From: an uncultured Clostridia bacterium
GTDB taxonomy: Bacteria > Bacillota > Clostridia > Christensenellales > Pumilibacteraceae
Direction of reading: 5' to 3'
Assembly (NCBI GenBank): GCA_947089425.1
Contig: CAMUKG010000002.1
Span: 62,001 to 126,000 of the forward strand
Length of the DNA stretch: 64,000 bases
In this document: piece after piece, positions 1 to 8,063 of the stretch
How the letters are laid out: each line of letters starts with the position of its first letter
Position numbering within the stretch: the stretch's first letter is position 1
The notes under the pieces: model-generated
Database searches by the model: none
What the model was told of the DNA's origin: nothing
Seen by the model: only the letters and a program-made list of their open reading frames with translations
Position numbers and translations under genes: made by a program

Positions 1-1311
1 TTTGTGTTCCAAAAGTTTTTGAGTGGACGGAATTTCCAAAAGGTGTCGTAACTTCGACCTTGTAATGAACGTATATTCGCCCTCTCTCATTTTGGCAAGA
101 GTTTCGTCGGGAGTAAGATTGACCGATTCGGGACGGTCCACTTGCCATAAATACGCCTTGAACACGTCGAAAAATTCGTCGAACCCCTCTTCGATTTCAT
201 CTTCACCGTGAAGATTAAACCAAGCCCCGTATCCTTGAATAAGTTTACGACCGTATAAAGCATGTTCGAGCACGGAAAATTGATTGTAGTCCATAAAAGT
301 GTTATTTTCGCTTTCCACCTTAAAAGCATACTTAAATGCCTGTACAAAGTGGGCGTTCGTTACGGGGTCCATTATAACGGAATAGCCGTCGTTCGGACCC
401 ATAGCGCGAATTGCATCAAGTGTTACGGCGTTATTTTTCCGCCCTTTTCCCGAACGAAGTACGGAATCATTTCCGAACACACGATACAACGGGGACGATT
501 TCGGAATAGGTTCGGAACACGACAATCCGAATTTATATATTCGCGCAGTAATTTGGTCTACGAGTAACCGCCACAATTTTTGTAAAAAGATTTCCAAATC
601 CGAAAACGAGCGTTTATATACGCGTTTGCCCGAACTGTAATCGTATGAGAATTTGTTCCGATGAATTTTCGGCAAATACAGATTTTTATTAAAAGCGACA
701 ATCATGTGCAAATGCAAATGATAATCCGTACGCGGGGACAACTTACGTTTTGCGAAAGAACGCAAAGCAGAAGTATTCCAACCGTATGTAATTTCGGTAT
801 TGCGTAAAGCGGCGGCAAAACCCAACGGGGATAAATCCAAGCCGCGAATTTTATCCGTCCCGTTGAGAAAACGGACCAAGCGAGCGCACGCTTCAAAAAA
901 AATAGTTATGTATGTTCGCAAATACGGTCCGAGAATGTTCGGCGCAGTTAAAACGATATGAAAAACGGCTTTATCGTCCGTAAGCGCAAGTATAGGCGGC
1001 ATGAATCGTTGTAACCGCGTTGCCTGTTTCAGTTTCATGCAGTTCGGACAAAAACGGTCATGACATAATTCCATGCGAATCAAGTCGGCAATACTCTTTT
1101 TATGGTGGAAGTCGAACAACAACGTTTGCCCGCAGCCGCCTATTGCGTAGTTGCGTCGAAAGTAGCTGTCTTTGCCCGTTTCTTCGAATAGTCGTCTGTA
1201 ATATGCGGCAAGTTCTTCGTTGTATATAGTAAGGTCTTTTATACCCGAAACATAATCCTGCGAGAGTTCCAACGCAGATAAAATTTCCGAATAGTCAAAA
1301 TTTTCTAACAT
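1..1311 (-). CDS. Rolling-circle replication initiator, Rep_1 type (3' end outside window)
   Basis: A continuous reading frame of 437 codons starts at the ATG at 1311 and runs off the left edge. Visible are a Cys/His motif near residue 95 (HDRFCPNCMK), the HUH metal-binding motif as HLHLH, and a following KYAFK segment whose Tyr fits the nicking residue. The later YGRKLIQGYGAWFN segment resembles the end of the catalytic domain of Rep_1 plasmid initiators (pUB110/pC194 type). Such proteins nick the double-strand origin and stay covalently bound through Tyr. It is the last visible gene of the leftward operon, after about 550 bases of GC-rich non-coding DNA that may hold the origin. Family assignment is from motifs only. 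It is unrelated to the initiator at the right end of the window. Confidence 0.8.
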   Translation of the reverse strand, partial: MLENFDYSEILSALELSQDYVSGIKDLTIYNEELAAYYRRLFEETGKDSYFRRNYAIGGCGQTLLFDFHHKKSIADLIRMELCHDRFCPNCMKLKQATRLQRFMPPILALTDDKAVFHIVLTAPNILGPYLRTYITIFFEACARLVRFLNGTDKIRGLDLSPLGFAAALRNTEITYGWNTSALRSFAKRKLSPRTDYHLHLHMIVAFNKNLYLPKIHRNKFSYDYSSGKRVYKRSFSDLEIFLQKLWRLLVDQITARIYKFGLSCSEPIPKSSPLYRVFGNDSVLRSGKGRKNNAVTLDAIRAMGPNDGYSVIMDPVTNAHFVQAFKYAFKVESENNTFMDYNQFSVLEHALYGRKLIQGYGAWFNLHGEDEIEEGFDEFFDVFKAYLWQVDRPESVNLTPDETLAKMREGEYTFITRSKLRHLLEIPSTQKLLEHK

Positions 1312-1867
1312 GCTTTTTGTTCTCCGAAACAAAATATGTATAAGCGCGTGTCACGAGATGTTTCTAAATGTTCAAGGTCGGGGCATTGCGGCGCGCTGGC
1401 GCGCGCCGCAAGCCGCCGACGAAAGTCGCCGCACGGGGCGGCGACCGCAGGCAAGCCGTAAGCGGTCGCCGCCGAAGATTTTGCGATTGCATAACCGCAA
1501 CCGCCGTTTGCCCGCCCATGACGAAGCGGCTTTACGAGAGCCGAGAGTTTTCGGCTCGCCGCAGTAGCTTTGCGGGGAACGCGGGGTCGCATCACCGAGC
1601 GGGGATTGCTTTTTGCCTTATGCAGGCAGTTGCTTGCGTTCCGCTCTCGCGGCTTTATGGGTTATGGGCGGGGTGGAGTGGAGCGCATACCCGCAACCGA
1701 GCGAATGGCAAAAGGGATAGTTTTTGCCGTTGCTCTTTGCGTTGTGCGTGGGTTTTCCTTTGGTTACAAGTGAATTTTTGCGCGACGTCGCAGCGCACCG
1801 TTGTGCGTTCACTCACTCGCGCGAGTGAATTTTACGAAACGTTCCCGGCGCATCGAACGCGCTTTTT
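1312..1867. other. GC-rich hairpin-rich non-coding region, possible replication origin or packaging signal
   Basis: I see no convincing gene in these 556 bases. They contain a perfect 11-bp stem (1438-1448 with 1462-1472, 13-base loop), a GGCAAAA/TTTTTGCC inverted repeat near 1706-1733, and a 14-bp perfect palindrome at 1814-1827. The stretch sits directly upstream of the Rep gene on the transcribed strand. That is where rolling-circle replicons and filamentous phages usually keep origin and packaging hairpins. I did not find a recognisable nick-site consensus. Open frames here follow the GC-rich composition and show no family resemblance. Confidence 0.45.
1814..1855. repeat. Palindrome-headed direct repeat, copy 1
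   Basis: It begins with the perfect palindrome CACTCGCGCGAGTG, then AATTTT, a variable stretch, and CGTTCCCGGCGCATCG. A second copy lies at 6268-6310. Both copies sit just 3' of a leftward gene. Confidence 0.7.
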
Positions 1868-2323
1868 TCACTTACTTTTTACGTTTTTACGCTGTTTCTT
1901 TGCCGTCTTTTTCGCCTTTTTTGCGTCCGCTTTGGCTACTTTTGCCGCCTTGCTTTTTTCCTTTTTAGCCGCTTTTTTAGCCTTAACTTCTTCCGTTCGG
2001 CGGACTTTCTCGGCGGCAGAGTTTGCCTTTTTCTCCGCTTTGCGGGCGGCAGTGAGCTTTTTACGCTCGGCTTTCATTTCCCGCACTTTGTCTTTATGCT
2101 CCCATTTATCCGCCTTGCGAGTGTCTTTGTACTCCCATGCGGCTCTATATTCTTCCTGTTTCAATCGAAGTTTTACTACGGCGTTTGCGGCATTTATAAC
2201 GGGCGTTTGCGACACATTCAGTTGCTTATCCGTTATAGTGTCGTTGTCACGCAATTCGCCTTGCGTGCGTAGTTGATTGTAATGCTCTTCGGTGAGCTTT
2301 GCTAATTCATCAACTCGTAACAT
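1868..2323 (-). CDS. Lys/Ala-rich basic protein of the phage operon
   Basis: This 151-residue protein has an N-terminal 60 residues of ordinary composition. The rest is almost entirely Lys, Ala, Glu and Arg and ends in a long basic tail, similar in composition to histone H1. The C-terminal half should form a long charged helix. The gene starts 2 bases after the Zot-like gene stops, so the two are very likely co-translated. Position and charge suggest a nucleic-acid-binding or packaging role, but this is inference; I do not recognise a family. Low-complexity tails like this also appear in unrelated proteins. Confidence 0.7.
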   Translation of the reverse strand: MLRVDELAKLTEEHYNQLRTQGELRDNDTITDKQLNVSQTPVINAANAVVKLRLKQEEYRAAWEYKDTRKADKWEHKDKVREMKAERKKLTAARKAEKKANSAAEKVRRTEEVKAKKAAKKEKSKAAKVAKADAKKAKKTAKKQRKNVKSK

Positions 2324-2325
2324 AG

Positions 2326-3144
2326 CTACTTCCTTTTTTTGTAGTAGGTGTCGGGCACCGTGTAGTCGTGTTGGTCGTTGAAGTCTGCCACTTCGGCGCG
2401 GGTGTAGCCCGTAGGCACGGCGTGCCGAAGATTGAAACTTTCGTCTTCGTTACCTTTCAAAAATGCGGGAAAGAGCGCGTAACTGTCGTAATGCTTGAAT
2501 ATGTTGCCCGCGTACTCGAAACGCACTTTGTCGCCGCGCAGAGTTTTGCTTTTGCCGCCCTCTATGTAAGCGATAGCGGCGGCAACGTTATCCCATTGAA
2601 AACAAGTCCACTGCGAACGCGTCACTCGTCTGCCCGTTTGCTCGTGTTCGAGGGCTTCCACAAAAATGACTTCGGCGGCGAGCTCCCGAATATTGAGGTC
2701 GATGAGCTTCGGGCGTTGCACCGTGCAGCACACGTTTAGTCTGTAATGCCCGTGAAGCTCGTAGAACCGCGAAACAAAATCCGCCAAGTTTTTGCTGTCG
2801 CGGCTATTAAAATACTTTTGCGCTTCATCGAGATAAATGTTGGAACTCGGTGGCAAGAACATTGTAGGGTGCTCTACTTTGTTATATAACCCCAGAAAAA
2901 AACCGTTACACTCGTAGCTTTTTATCCTGCCGTTCGCGCCCGACATAATGGTGTAGTCGGCAAACACGAGGTGGTCGGCGGGCGGCTCGTAATGAAACCC
3001 GCCGTTATTCAACGGCGCGAGTAATTTGCGGCACTTTATAAGGTCCCTATGAGCCTGCACGCCTTTCATGTGTTCGAGCGCGAACCGCGTCATGAGTGCC
3101 GTTTTCCCTGCGCGCGGTATTCCGCAGATTATTGTTATTGCCAT
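2326..3144 (-). CDS. Zot-type (pI-like) phage assembly ATPase
   Basis: The chosen ATG at 3144 gives 272 residues, because the Walker A motif (GIPRAGKTALM) then begins about residue 7, as expected for Zot/pI proteins. A Walker B-like hydrophobic strand ending in DEAQ (SNIYLDEAQKYF) follows near residue 110. In filamentous phages this ATPase drives extrusion of the virion through the membrane. The usual single C-terminal membrane segment of pI is not obvious here; the membrane proteins next door may supply the anchor. The start lies 5 bases after the stop of the preceding membrane protein. The second element has a longer, multi-membrane-segment relative at 54558-56708. Confidence 0.85.
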   Translation of the reverse strand: MAITIICGIPRAGKTALMTRFALEHMKGVQAHRDLIKCRKLLAPLNNGGFHYEPPADHLVFADYTIMSGANGRIKSYECNGFFLGLYNKVEHPTMFLPPSSNIYLDEAQKYFNSRDSKNLADFVSRFYELHGHYRLNVCCTVQRPKLIDLNIRELAAEVIFVEALEHEQTGRRVTRSQWTCFQWDNVAAAIAYIEGGKSKTLRGDKVRFEYAGNIFKHYDSYALFPAFLKGNEDESFNLRHAVPTGYTRAEVADFNDQHDYTVPDTYYKKRK

Positions 3145-3149
3145 GTTTG

Positions 3150-4010
3150 TTACTTGCCAAAGCCGAACCGCAACAAGCGAATCACCAACATAAGCACAAA
3201 CAACGCCGCCAAGCCACCCAGCGCCAACCATATCCACGCGGGAACAGACGCCGAACAACCCGCGCCGTTTTTCATAGCGGACATAATGCCCGCCCAATTA
3301 TCCAGCTTAAAATCGGGACTCGTTGGGTCGTCACTGCCTGCGGGAATATCTTTGGTATACAGCCGCACGTCGATTTCCTGCGTGTATTTTAACGGCATTA
3401 CGTCTTTCCCTTCGTTCTTCACAAATGTAAGATTAAACCGCCGCAAAGACGCCCCTTGATTTTGCATGGCATACTGCATAAAGTTGTAATAACTTTTGGG
3501 AATGCGGATAGCATTGCCGTTTTCTTCCGTAAAATCTTCCTGCGCCCATAAACGAGCATGATGAAATATAGACTTTCTTTCATAGCGCACTTTGGTGAAA
3601 ACGCTAACGAAAACGGGTTGATTATTATATTTTATATCCACAAAAGTCAACAGAGCCGTCGCATCGTGCGTTTTGTCCGACCACATGGCTGTTCCCGACC
3701 ATTTACCCCAAGTGTCTTCATATTCTTCCGAAACTATTCCCGTAGACTGATTTGACAGCTTAATTTCCATAAAGTAGCCCGTCATTGTATCGGTAGAAAA
3801 GCACGTGCCGTTTTTCGTCGTGTTCGGGTCGTCGGGGTTTTCATACGGATTCTTGCTTGTGTCGGACGCTAACAGAGCCGCAGATTGCACCGAAGAAACA
3901 CCGTTCGTTTTGTCGGTGGGTTTGACTTTGCGGTAGACGAACATTCCGCCCACCGCACAAGCCGCGCCCAGAATAAAGGCGATAACCGCCGTAATTATTC
4001 TGCGAATCAT
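3150..4010 (-). CDS. Membrane-anchored phage surface protein, 286 aa
   Basis: The N-terminus carries a basic start and a hydrophobic segment (residues about 4-26) that can act as a signal-anchor. A central 220-residue region looks extracellular. A second hydrophobic segment (PAWIWLALGGLAALFVLMLV, near residue 258) is followed by a short basic tail. This layout, between the repeat-bearing surface protein and the Zot-like ATPase, fits a minor virion or assembly protein of a filamentous phage. No family was recognised. It occupies the same slot as the 673-residue protein of the second element without clear sequence similarity by eye. Confidence 0.75.
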   Translation of the reverse strand: MIRRIITAVIAFILGAACAVGGMFVYRKVKPTDKTNGVSSVQSAALLASDTSKNPYENPDDPNTTKNGTCFSTDTMTGYFMEIKLSNQSTGIVSEEYEDTWGKWSGTAMWSDKTHDATALLTFVDIKYNNQPVFVSVFTKVRYERKSIFHHARLWAQEDFTEENGNAIRIPKSYYNFMQYAMQNQGASLRRFNLTFVKNEGKDVMPLKYTQEIDVRLYTKDIPAGSDDPTSPDFKLDNWAGIMSAMKNGAGCSASVPAWIWLALGGLAALFVLMLVIRLLRFGFGK

Positions 4011-4011
4011 A

Positions 4012-5145
4012 TTATTGCCCTCGTTTTACGGCTACCGTTATAGACACTATCGAAGTAACACTCAAAGCACATAACAAACCAACTACTGCCCAAAAAATCC
4101 ATTCGTGCGTGCCGATATAATTCCCGACTTTCTCCATATCTGTGAGTTCGGTCACGAGAACTTCGGCGTTTTCGGTGATAATAGACTGTTTGCTAACGGG
4201 AACGCCTTGCAATGTGGAAACCGAATAAGAAAGCATATTTGCCGCTTCCATTGCCTTGACAAGTCGCGTGCCGTATTCAACCTGCAAAGTCGCATAAACT
4301 TCGTTATTTTCCGTCATAAACGTAACGGTAAAAACTTTGATTTCCCAACGTGCCACAAGCGTGACGTTTGAGGTAATAGCTTCACCGTTATACTTCATGC
4401 CCGCCAAAGTATACCACCCTACAAAATTGTACCCTGTGCGAGTGGGGGTAGGAGTGGGAGCCGCCGAATTCCAGTTCACCGTTGCAGGATTCACCGCCGT
4501 GCCGTTGTTTGAATCATATGTAACCGTATAGGTGTTGATTTCAAACTTCGGATACAATGTAGTATCCGCATAGATAGGCTCGCCGTTATACGGACGTGTA
4601 AGTTCTTCGTCGTAATACCAACCCACAAAGTGGTGCCCTTCTTTCACGGGGTCGTCAGGGAGTTGAACGGGAATCGGCTCAAAATTATATGTGAACGTAA
4701 TATAATCGGGATATGTACTTGAATGAATAGCAAAATAATCCGCATTGTAATGCGTAAAATTTATAGGGGTACCCGAGCGACTAACCGTAATATCTTTGAA
4801 AACGAACCCTTCAAACGAAAACGGCGCCGAACGAGGGACAAGAACATATAAATCTGCCGTATTATGATAATAATTCATAATACCTTCGCTTGTTTTTGTG
4901 TTATCTACATTATTTGTAAGCTTGATAAATGAAACATGAGAAGCGGCAAGAACGTCATAACGAAAATTCTGACTTTTTAATTCGCTGTCGTTCAAAAATG
5001 TGAGTCCGTTTGTACTCATTTCCGCCCGCGCTTCCGTTTTCGGCATAAACGAAAGAGCTGCAATAAGTGCCAAAACCGCCATAGCACAAAACGCAACGAT
5101 AACGCCGCGTCTTTTCATCTGTTTGCCCGTAGTAAAAGTTTTCAT
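4012..5145 (-). CDS. Surface protein with InlB/Listeria-Bacteroides repeats, candidate phage adsorption protein
   Basis: This 377-residue protein has an N-terminal signal segment (VIVAFCAMAVLALIAALSFM). Residues about 40-150 form a unique head. Two repeats of the Listeria-Bacteroides (Flg_new/InlB B) type follow, recognised by GHHFVGWYYDEE and GYNFVGWYT. A globular stretch and a C-terminal membrane anchor with a KRG tail complete it. The repeats, following stretch and anchor match those of the 571-residue protein at 60620-62335 closely, while the heads differ. In filamentous phages the adsorption protein (pIII) has an exposed head and a membrane-anchored base, so I infer an equivalent role. 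The start overlaps the stop of the preceding gene by 4 bases. Confidence 0.8.
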   Translation of the reverse strand: MKTFTTGKQMKRRGVIVAFCAMAVLALIAALSFMPKTEARAEMSTNGLTFLNDSELKSQNFRYDVLAASHVSFIKLTNNVDNTKTSEGIMNYYHNTADLYVLVPRSAPFSFEGFVFKDITVSRSGTPINFTHYNADYFAIHSSTYPDYITFTYNFEPIPVQLPDDPVKEGHHFVGWYYDEELTRPYNGEPIYADTTLYPKFEINTYTVTYDSNNGTAVNPATVNWNSAAPTPTPTRTGYNFVGWYTLAGMKYNGEAITSNVTLVARWEIKVFTVTFMTENNEVYATLQVEYGTRLVKAMEAANMLSYSVSTLQGVPVSKQSIITENAEVLVTELTDMEKVGNYIGTHEWIFWAVVGLLCALSVTSIVSITVAVKRGQ

Positions 5146-5486
5146 TTTTTGCCCCCTTTTGCGTTAAAGCACTTTGCACTGTCACGCGCTTGGTCAAGCC
5201 GCACTCTACGGTAAGCCTTTTGCGCCGTTGTGAGCTCTTTCAAATTGCCGTTGTCGTCATGCTTGAATTTACCCTCGTTCGTCATGTGAGCGCCAACACG
5301 AAGCTCTTGCGCTGCTTTCGCCGTCTTGCCCGCAGGCGTTAAAAGCGTTTTTGTTACACCGTCGGAATCCACAATTTTCGTCCCGACGCGCACCCGTTCG
5401 CCGCTTTTGGTCTTGTTTACCGTGCTGTACACGGGAGAAGTTTTCACTATCTCCGCTCGCCGTTTCGTTTCTTGATACTTCGGCAT
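5142..5486 (-). CDS. Small basic protein of the phage operon (AYR...DSAKC family)
   Basis: This 114-residue, strongly basic protein ends in AYRRVRLDQARDSAKCFNAK. The same ending, AYRSGY-LDARKDSAKCWKAK, occurs in the second element at 52162-52415, where a one-base frameshift interrupts it. Shared family, charge and position in both elements suggest a virion or DNA-binding component. I do not know a named family. It lies just upstream of the repeat-bearing surface protein gene and overlaps it by 4 bases. Confidence 0.75.
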   Translation of the reverse strand: MPKYQETKRRAEIVKTSPVYSTVNKTKSGERVRVGTKIVDSDGVTKTLLTPAGKTAKAAQELRVGAHMTNEGKFKHDDNGNLKELTTAQKAYRRVRLDQARDSAKCFNAKGGKK

Positions 5487-5651
5487 ATTCTTTCCTTTGC
5501 CCTTATCCCCATTGGGCGCGAGGTTTTTTATTGGTGCCGAGCGCGAGGAACGACCTCAAACTATGTTCGTAACAACTCGGCATAGGGGAGTGACACACCG
5601 TGCCGCTCCCGTTGGGGGTATTTATATAACCGTCGGAGGCAACCCGAACGA

Positions 5652-5978
5652 CTATATATCCGAATTATCCTCGTAGTCCTCAATGGACACTTCGCGGTTG
5701 TCGTCCACAACGTAACGTTTGCCTTGCCAAACGAACGCTGTAAGCTTTTTGAAGTCGCCGCTTATATCCATTTCGCCGAGTATCTTTATATCGGGCTTAA
5801 ATAAATCCGCAAGCACGGTAGGAATCCACACGTCGGCGACGTCTACGTCTTCGTATAGTCCGTCTGCGTCTTTGGGTACACTGTCGCCGAACGTCGTCAT
5901 AAACAACATATGTTTTTTGCCTTTCTTGCTCGCTTTTGGGTCGCGCCCGATTGCAAATAGGTCTACTCTTACTTTCAT
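5652..5978 (-). CDS. Small acidic protein, possible phage ssDNA-binding protein
   Basis: This 108-residue protein begins MKVRVDLFAIGRD and ends in an acidic tail (EDYEDNSDI). Short beta-strand-like segments, small size and an acidic C-terminus recall single-stranded-DNA-binding proteins of filamentous phages and plasmids. It is encoded upstream of the virion genes, as gene V is in Ff phages. This is inference from size and context; no diagnostic motif was seen. About 165 non-coding bases separate it from the next gene (5487-5651) and contain only short inverted repeats. Confidence 0.6.
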   Translation of the reverse strand: MKVRVDLFAIGRDPKASKKGKKHMLFMTTFGDSVPKDADGLYEDVDVADVWIPTVLADLFKPDIKILGEMDISGDFKKLTAFVWQGKRYVVDDNREVSIEDYEDNSDI

Positions 5979-5999
5979 AATTTTTTTACTCCTTTACGT

Positions 6000-6167
6000 T
6001 TAATTTTTTTGCGGCGATATAAGTTTTCCGCCGTTCAGTTTGTAACAGTCTTGCCGCCGAACTTTGCCGAGCCCGACTTGCAGTAGCGCTTCGGCATTTA
6101 TGCCGATTGCGCATTTTGCCCGCAGTTTGCATATTGTGCAATCTATGGGACGAGTGATTTTTGCCAT
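6000..6167 (-). CDS. 55-residue Cys-containing small protein
   Basis: The ATG at 6167 opens a 55-codon frame reading MAKITRPIDCTICKLRAKC with a further Cys near residue 41. The CxxC and spaced Cys pattern suggests a small zinc-binding protein. The second element has an analogous 53-residue protein at 56973-57134 (LECGLCKEADCFYRHC). Both sit among the small early genes of their operons. Function is unknown. Confidence 0.6.
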   Translation of the reverse strand: MAKITRPIDCTICKLRAKCAIGINAEALLQVGLGKVRRQDCYKLNGGKLISPQKN

Positions 6168-6267
6168 TGTTTATACCCCCGTTTTATTTGCTATCTGCCG
6201 ACTTCGGCAGTTGTAGCCTGTGTGTGATTTGTCTTGCTCTGCTTCGATTCCGAAACGTGCTTTTTTT

Positions 6268-6310
6268 CACTCGCACAAGTGAATTTTCTCGCACCGTTCC
6301 CGGCGCATCG
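6268..6310. repeat. Palindrome-headed direct repeat, copy 2
   Basis: It begins with the near-palindrome CACTCGCACAAGTG, then AATTTT and CCGTTCCCGGCGCATCG, matching copy 1 at 1814-1855. It lies between the stop of the gene at 6322-6660 and the start of the next gene at 6167. Confidence 0.7.
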
Positions 6311-6321
6311 CGTGTGCGGAT

Positions 6322-6660
6322 TCACTCACCGAATATCCGTTTGAACGATTCGGTTACTTCGTTTAGTGTCTTAAATGTAAGAATGTCGGAGACCGCTCGT
6401 GTGCTAACCGTTACTTTCCAACAGTTTACCGACGTATGCGCCACCGTTGCCACTATATCCGCTTTTCGCTGTTCGGGCAAGTGCACCGTAAGCGTATATA
6501 CCGTCCCATCGCCATAATAACTTTGGATTTGTTGCATAGTTGCGTATTCTTTCGGCGGTTCGGGTTTGGTATACCGAATAATTCGCACGCTCTCGTCTTC
6601 GCACCGTTCCACGTCCACCGTGCGCGGCAACTCTAATTTTCGTATATCGATTGTTAGCAT
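6322..6660 (-). CDS. Hypothetical phage-operon protein, 112 aa
   Basis: The ATG at 6660 (MLTIDIRKLELPR) is preferred over an upstream in-frame ATG because it follows the preceding gene more naturally. The protein has a mixed alpha/beta pattern, no membrane segment and no motif I recognise. It belongs to the leftward cluster of small genes transcribed from the promoter at 7542-7570. Palindromic repeat copy 2 follows directly after its stop. Confidence 0.6.
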   Translation of the reverse strand: MLTIDIRKLELPRTVDVERCEDESVRIIRYTKPEPPKEYATMQQIQSYYGDGTVYTLTVHLPEQRKADIVATVAHTSVNCWKVTVSTRAVSDILTFKTLNEVTESFKRIFGE

Positions 6661-6671
6661 GTCGCACCGCC

Positions 6672-7013
6672 TCAATCGTCTATATCTTCAAAACAATCTG
6701 TAAACGGATTATACCGTGTATGCCGTTCGGGCGGGTCGCAACCGTAAGCGTCGCAATATGCGGAACTCATATACACCAATGCACCACATACTTGACATAC
6801 GCCGCTTGCGTCTGCTTCCGCACTGCAACTATGAGCGTCATAAAAATCGCCTTGTATATCATCTAAATCACTTTTTAAGCGCTTTGCCGTATCAGAATCA
6901 CCGTATCTCTCTTTAATACGCGCTTCGAGCTTACCGAACAGCTCGGGCTTTTGTATGCCGGGAAACTCGGCAGTTACCTCGTTCCATAAAACTTCTAATA
7001 AATCTTCACTCAT
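6672..7013 (-). CDS. Cys-rich hypothetical protein, 113 aa
   Basis: The N-terminal 55 residues are helical and charged. The C-terminal half holds five Cys residues including CQVCGALVY and YCDAYGCDPPERH, which suggests a zinc-binding fold. Its start overlaps the stop of the upstream gene by 8 bases, so the two are probably translationally coupled. No family recognised. Confidence 0.65.
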   Translation of the reverse strand: MSEDLLEVLWNEVTAEFPGIQKPELFGKLEARIKERYGDSDTAKRLKSDLDDIQGDFYDAHSCSAEADASGVCQVCGALVYMSSAYCDAYGCDPPERHTRYNPFTDCFEDIDD

Positions 7014-7509
7014 TGCCCGACACCGTTCGCTTTTTACTTTGGTTTTCTTTTATCTCTCGACCGCAAATAGGACAATAATTCGGAACGAACTTTGCTACGC
7101 AAATGTTTCGAGAAATATCGGGAACCCATTTTAATACACCGATAGAAACGGGTGAGTGAAGCACAGCTGACGAAGAATCTAAAAACATCGAATAACTGGG
7201 CGCACAATCTCCGATAGCCATAGAACTACCGTCACACTCACCAAAAGGAATATCCGAATCGGTGTAAGCGTTACGACAAAATACACAGCATTTCACATTT
7301 ATTGAACGCTCTACCAACTGACCGTTTTCGATTTTATCTTCAAGTTCGCAAAGTCGCTCTAAACGTTCAGCCTCTAACTTAGCGGATTCCTCATAAACTT
7401 CGGGAACGTACGAAGACGTTGGAATTTTAACCGCATACGCTTTGCCGTCCTCGCCGCGTTTAGTTAAACGTTCAAATTTCTTTTCTTTTTCCAAGTTTGT
7501 TGCCTCCAT
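7006..7509 (-). CDS. Zinc-ribbon-containing protein, first gene of the leftward phage operon
   Basis: The ATG at 7509 gives 167 residues. An N-terminal charged helical region (about residues 1-65) is followed by CCVFCRNAY and, near the end, YCPICGRE, two CxxC pairs typical of a zinc ribbon. The open frame could begin at an ATG 15 bases upstream, but 7509 keeps better distance from the promoter. It is the first gene after the repressor-controlled promoter and so probably an early function. Small zinc-ribbon proteins of this kind are common in phages and plasmids of Bacillota. Confidence 0.7.
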   Translation of the reverse strand: MEATNLEKEKKFERLTKRGEDGKAYAVKIPTSSYVPEVYEESAKLEAERLERLCELEDKIENGQLVERSINVKCCVFCRNAYTDSDIPFGECDGSSMAIGDCAPSYSMFLDSSSAVLHSPVSIGVLKWVPDISRNICVAKFVPNYCPICGREIKENQSKKRTVSGNE

Positions 7510-7520
7510 AAAAACATAAA

Positions 7521-7603
7521 ACACGAATCGTGTTTTGATATATTATAGCGCACGATACGTATTTTGTCAAGACACAATACGTATTTTTTGTTAAAATATT
7601 TAC
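7521..7603. promoter_or_regulatory. Divergent promoter and three repressor operators
   Basis: On the minus strand a TTGACA box (7565-7570) and a TATAAT box (7542-7547) are 17 bp apart, an ideal sigma-A promoter for the leftward operon. Three similar half-palindromic sites of the form ACACRATACGTRTT lie near 7521-7535, 7550-7563 and 7572-7585. Two of them overlap or flank the promoter. They are the likely operators of the XRE repressor encoded at 7604. Confidence 0.8.
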
Positions 7604-7984
7604 ATGAAGACATTCATATCCAAATTAAAGGAACTTCGAGAAGAAAAAGGCATACAACAAAAGGAGTTAGCCGAAATTCTGAATGTCAGCAAATCGACTG
7701 TAAGCGGGTGGGAAGTCGGACGAAATGAGCCCAACCAAGAAATGCTTATAAAAATTGCCACTTGCTTCGATGTCACCACAGATTTTCTTTTAGGTAAAGA
7801 AGATGACTTCGGCAACGTCACGCTAACGTCGGGTGACGTTTCGGGCAACAATAACACCGTAAACAGCCACAACACAATACACGCCCGTTCCGCAGCTCTC
7901 TCACCGTCCGACTCCGAACTTCTCCGCAAATACCACGCCGCACCCGCCGAACTCCGCAAAGCAGTAGATAAGTTGCTGTCGTAA
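7604..7984 (+). CDS. XRE-family repressor (phage-type)
   Basis: This 126-residue protein has an N-terminal helix-turn-helix of the Cro/CI type (residues about 5-60, with QKELAEILNVSKSTVSGWEVGR). A variable C-terminal part may be for dimerisation. It is transcribed away from the leftward phage operon, with three operator-like repeats between them, which is the layout of a lysogeny or copy-control switch. The start is the ATG directly after the intergenic operators. Confidence 0.85.
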   Translation: MKTFISKLKELREEKGIQQKELAEILNVSKSTVSGWEVGRNEPNQEMLIKIATCFDVTTDFLLGKEDDFGNVTLTSGDVSGNNNTVNSHNTIHARSAALSPSDSELLRKYHAAPAELRKAVDKLLS

Positions 7985-8001
7985 GGTATCAAATTGTTCT
8001 C

Positions 8002-8030
8002 TTGACAAATACTATATACTGTGGTATAAT
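8002..8030 (+). promoter_or_regulatory. Sigma-A promoter of the toxin-antitoxin pair
   Basis: TTGACA (8002-8007) and TATAAT (8025-8030) are separated by exactly 17 bp, about 30 bases before the antitoxin start. Confidence 0.85.
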
Positions 8031-8063
8031 TATGTCACAATCAAATGCGGAGGTTATAAAATC

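Noticed and set aside
1368..2276. Long rightward open frame across the GC-rich region and the Lys-rich gene
   Set aside because: It is antisense to the Lys/Ala-rich gene and follows from its codon bias. It has no ribosome site and no family resemblance.
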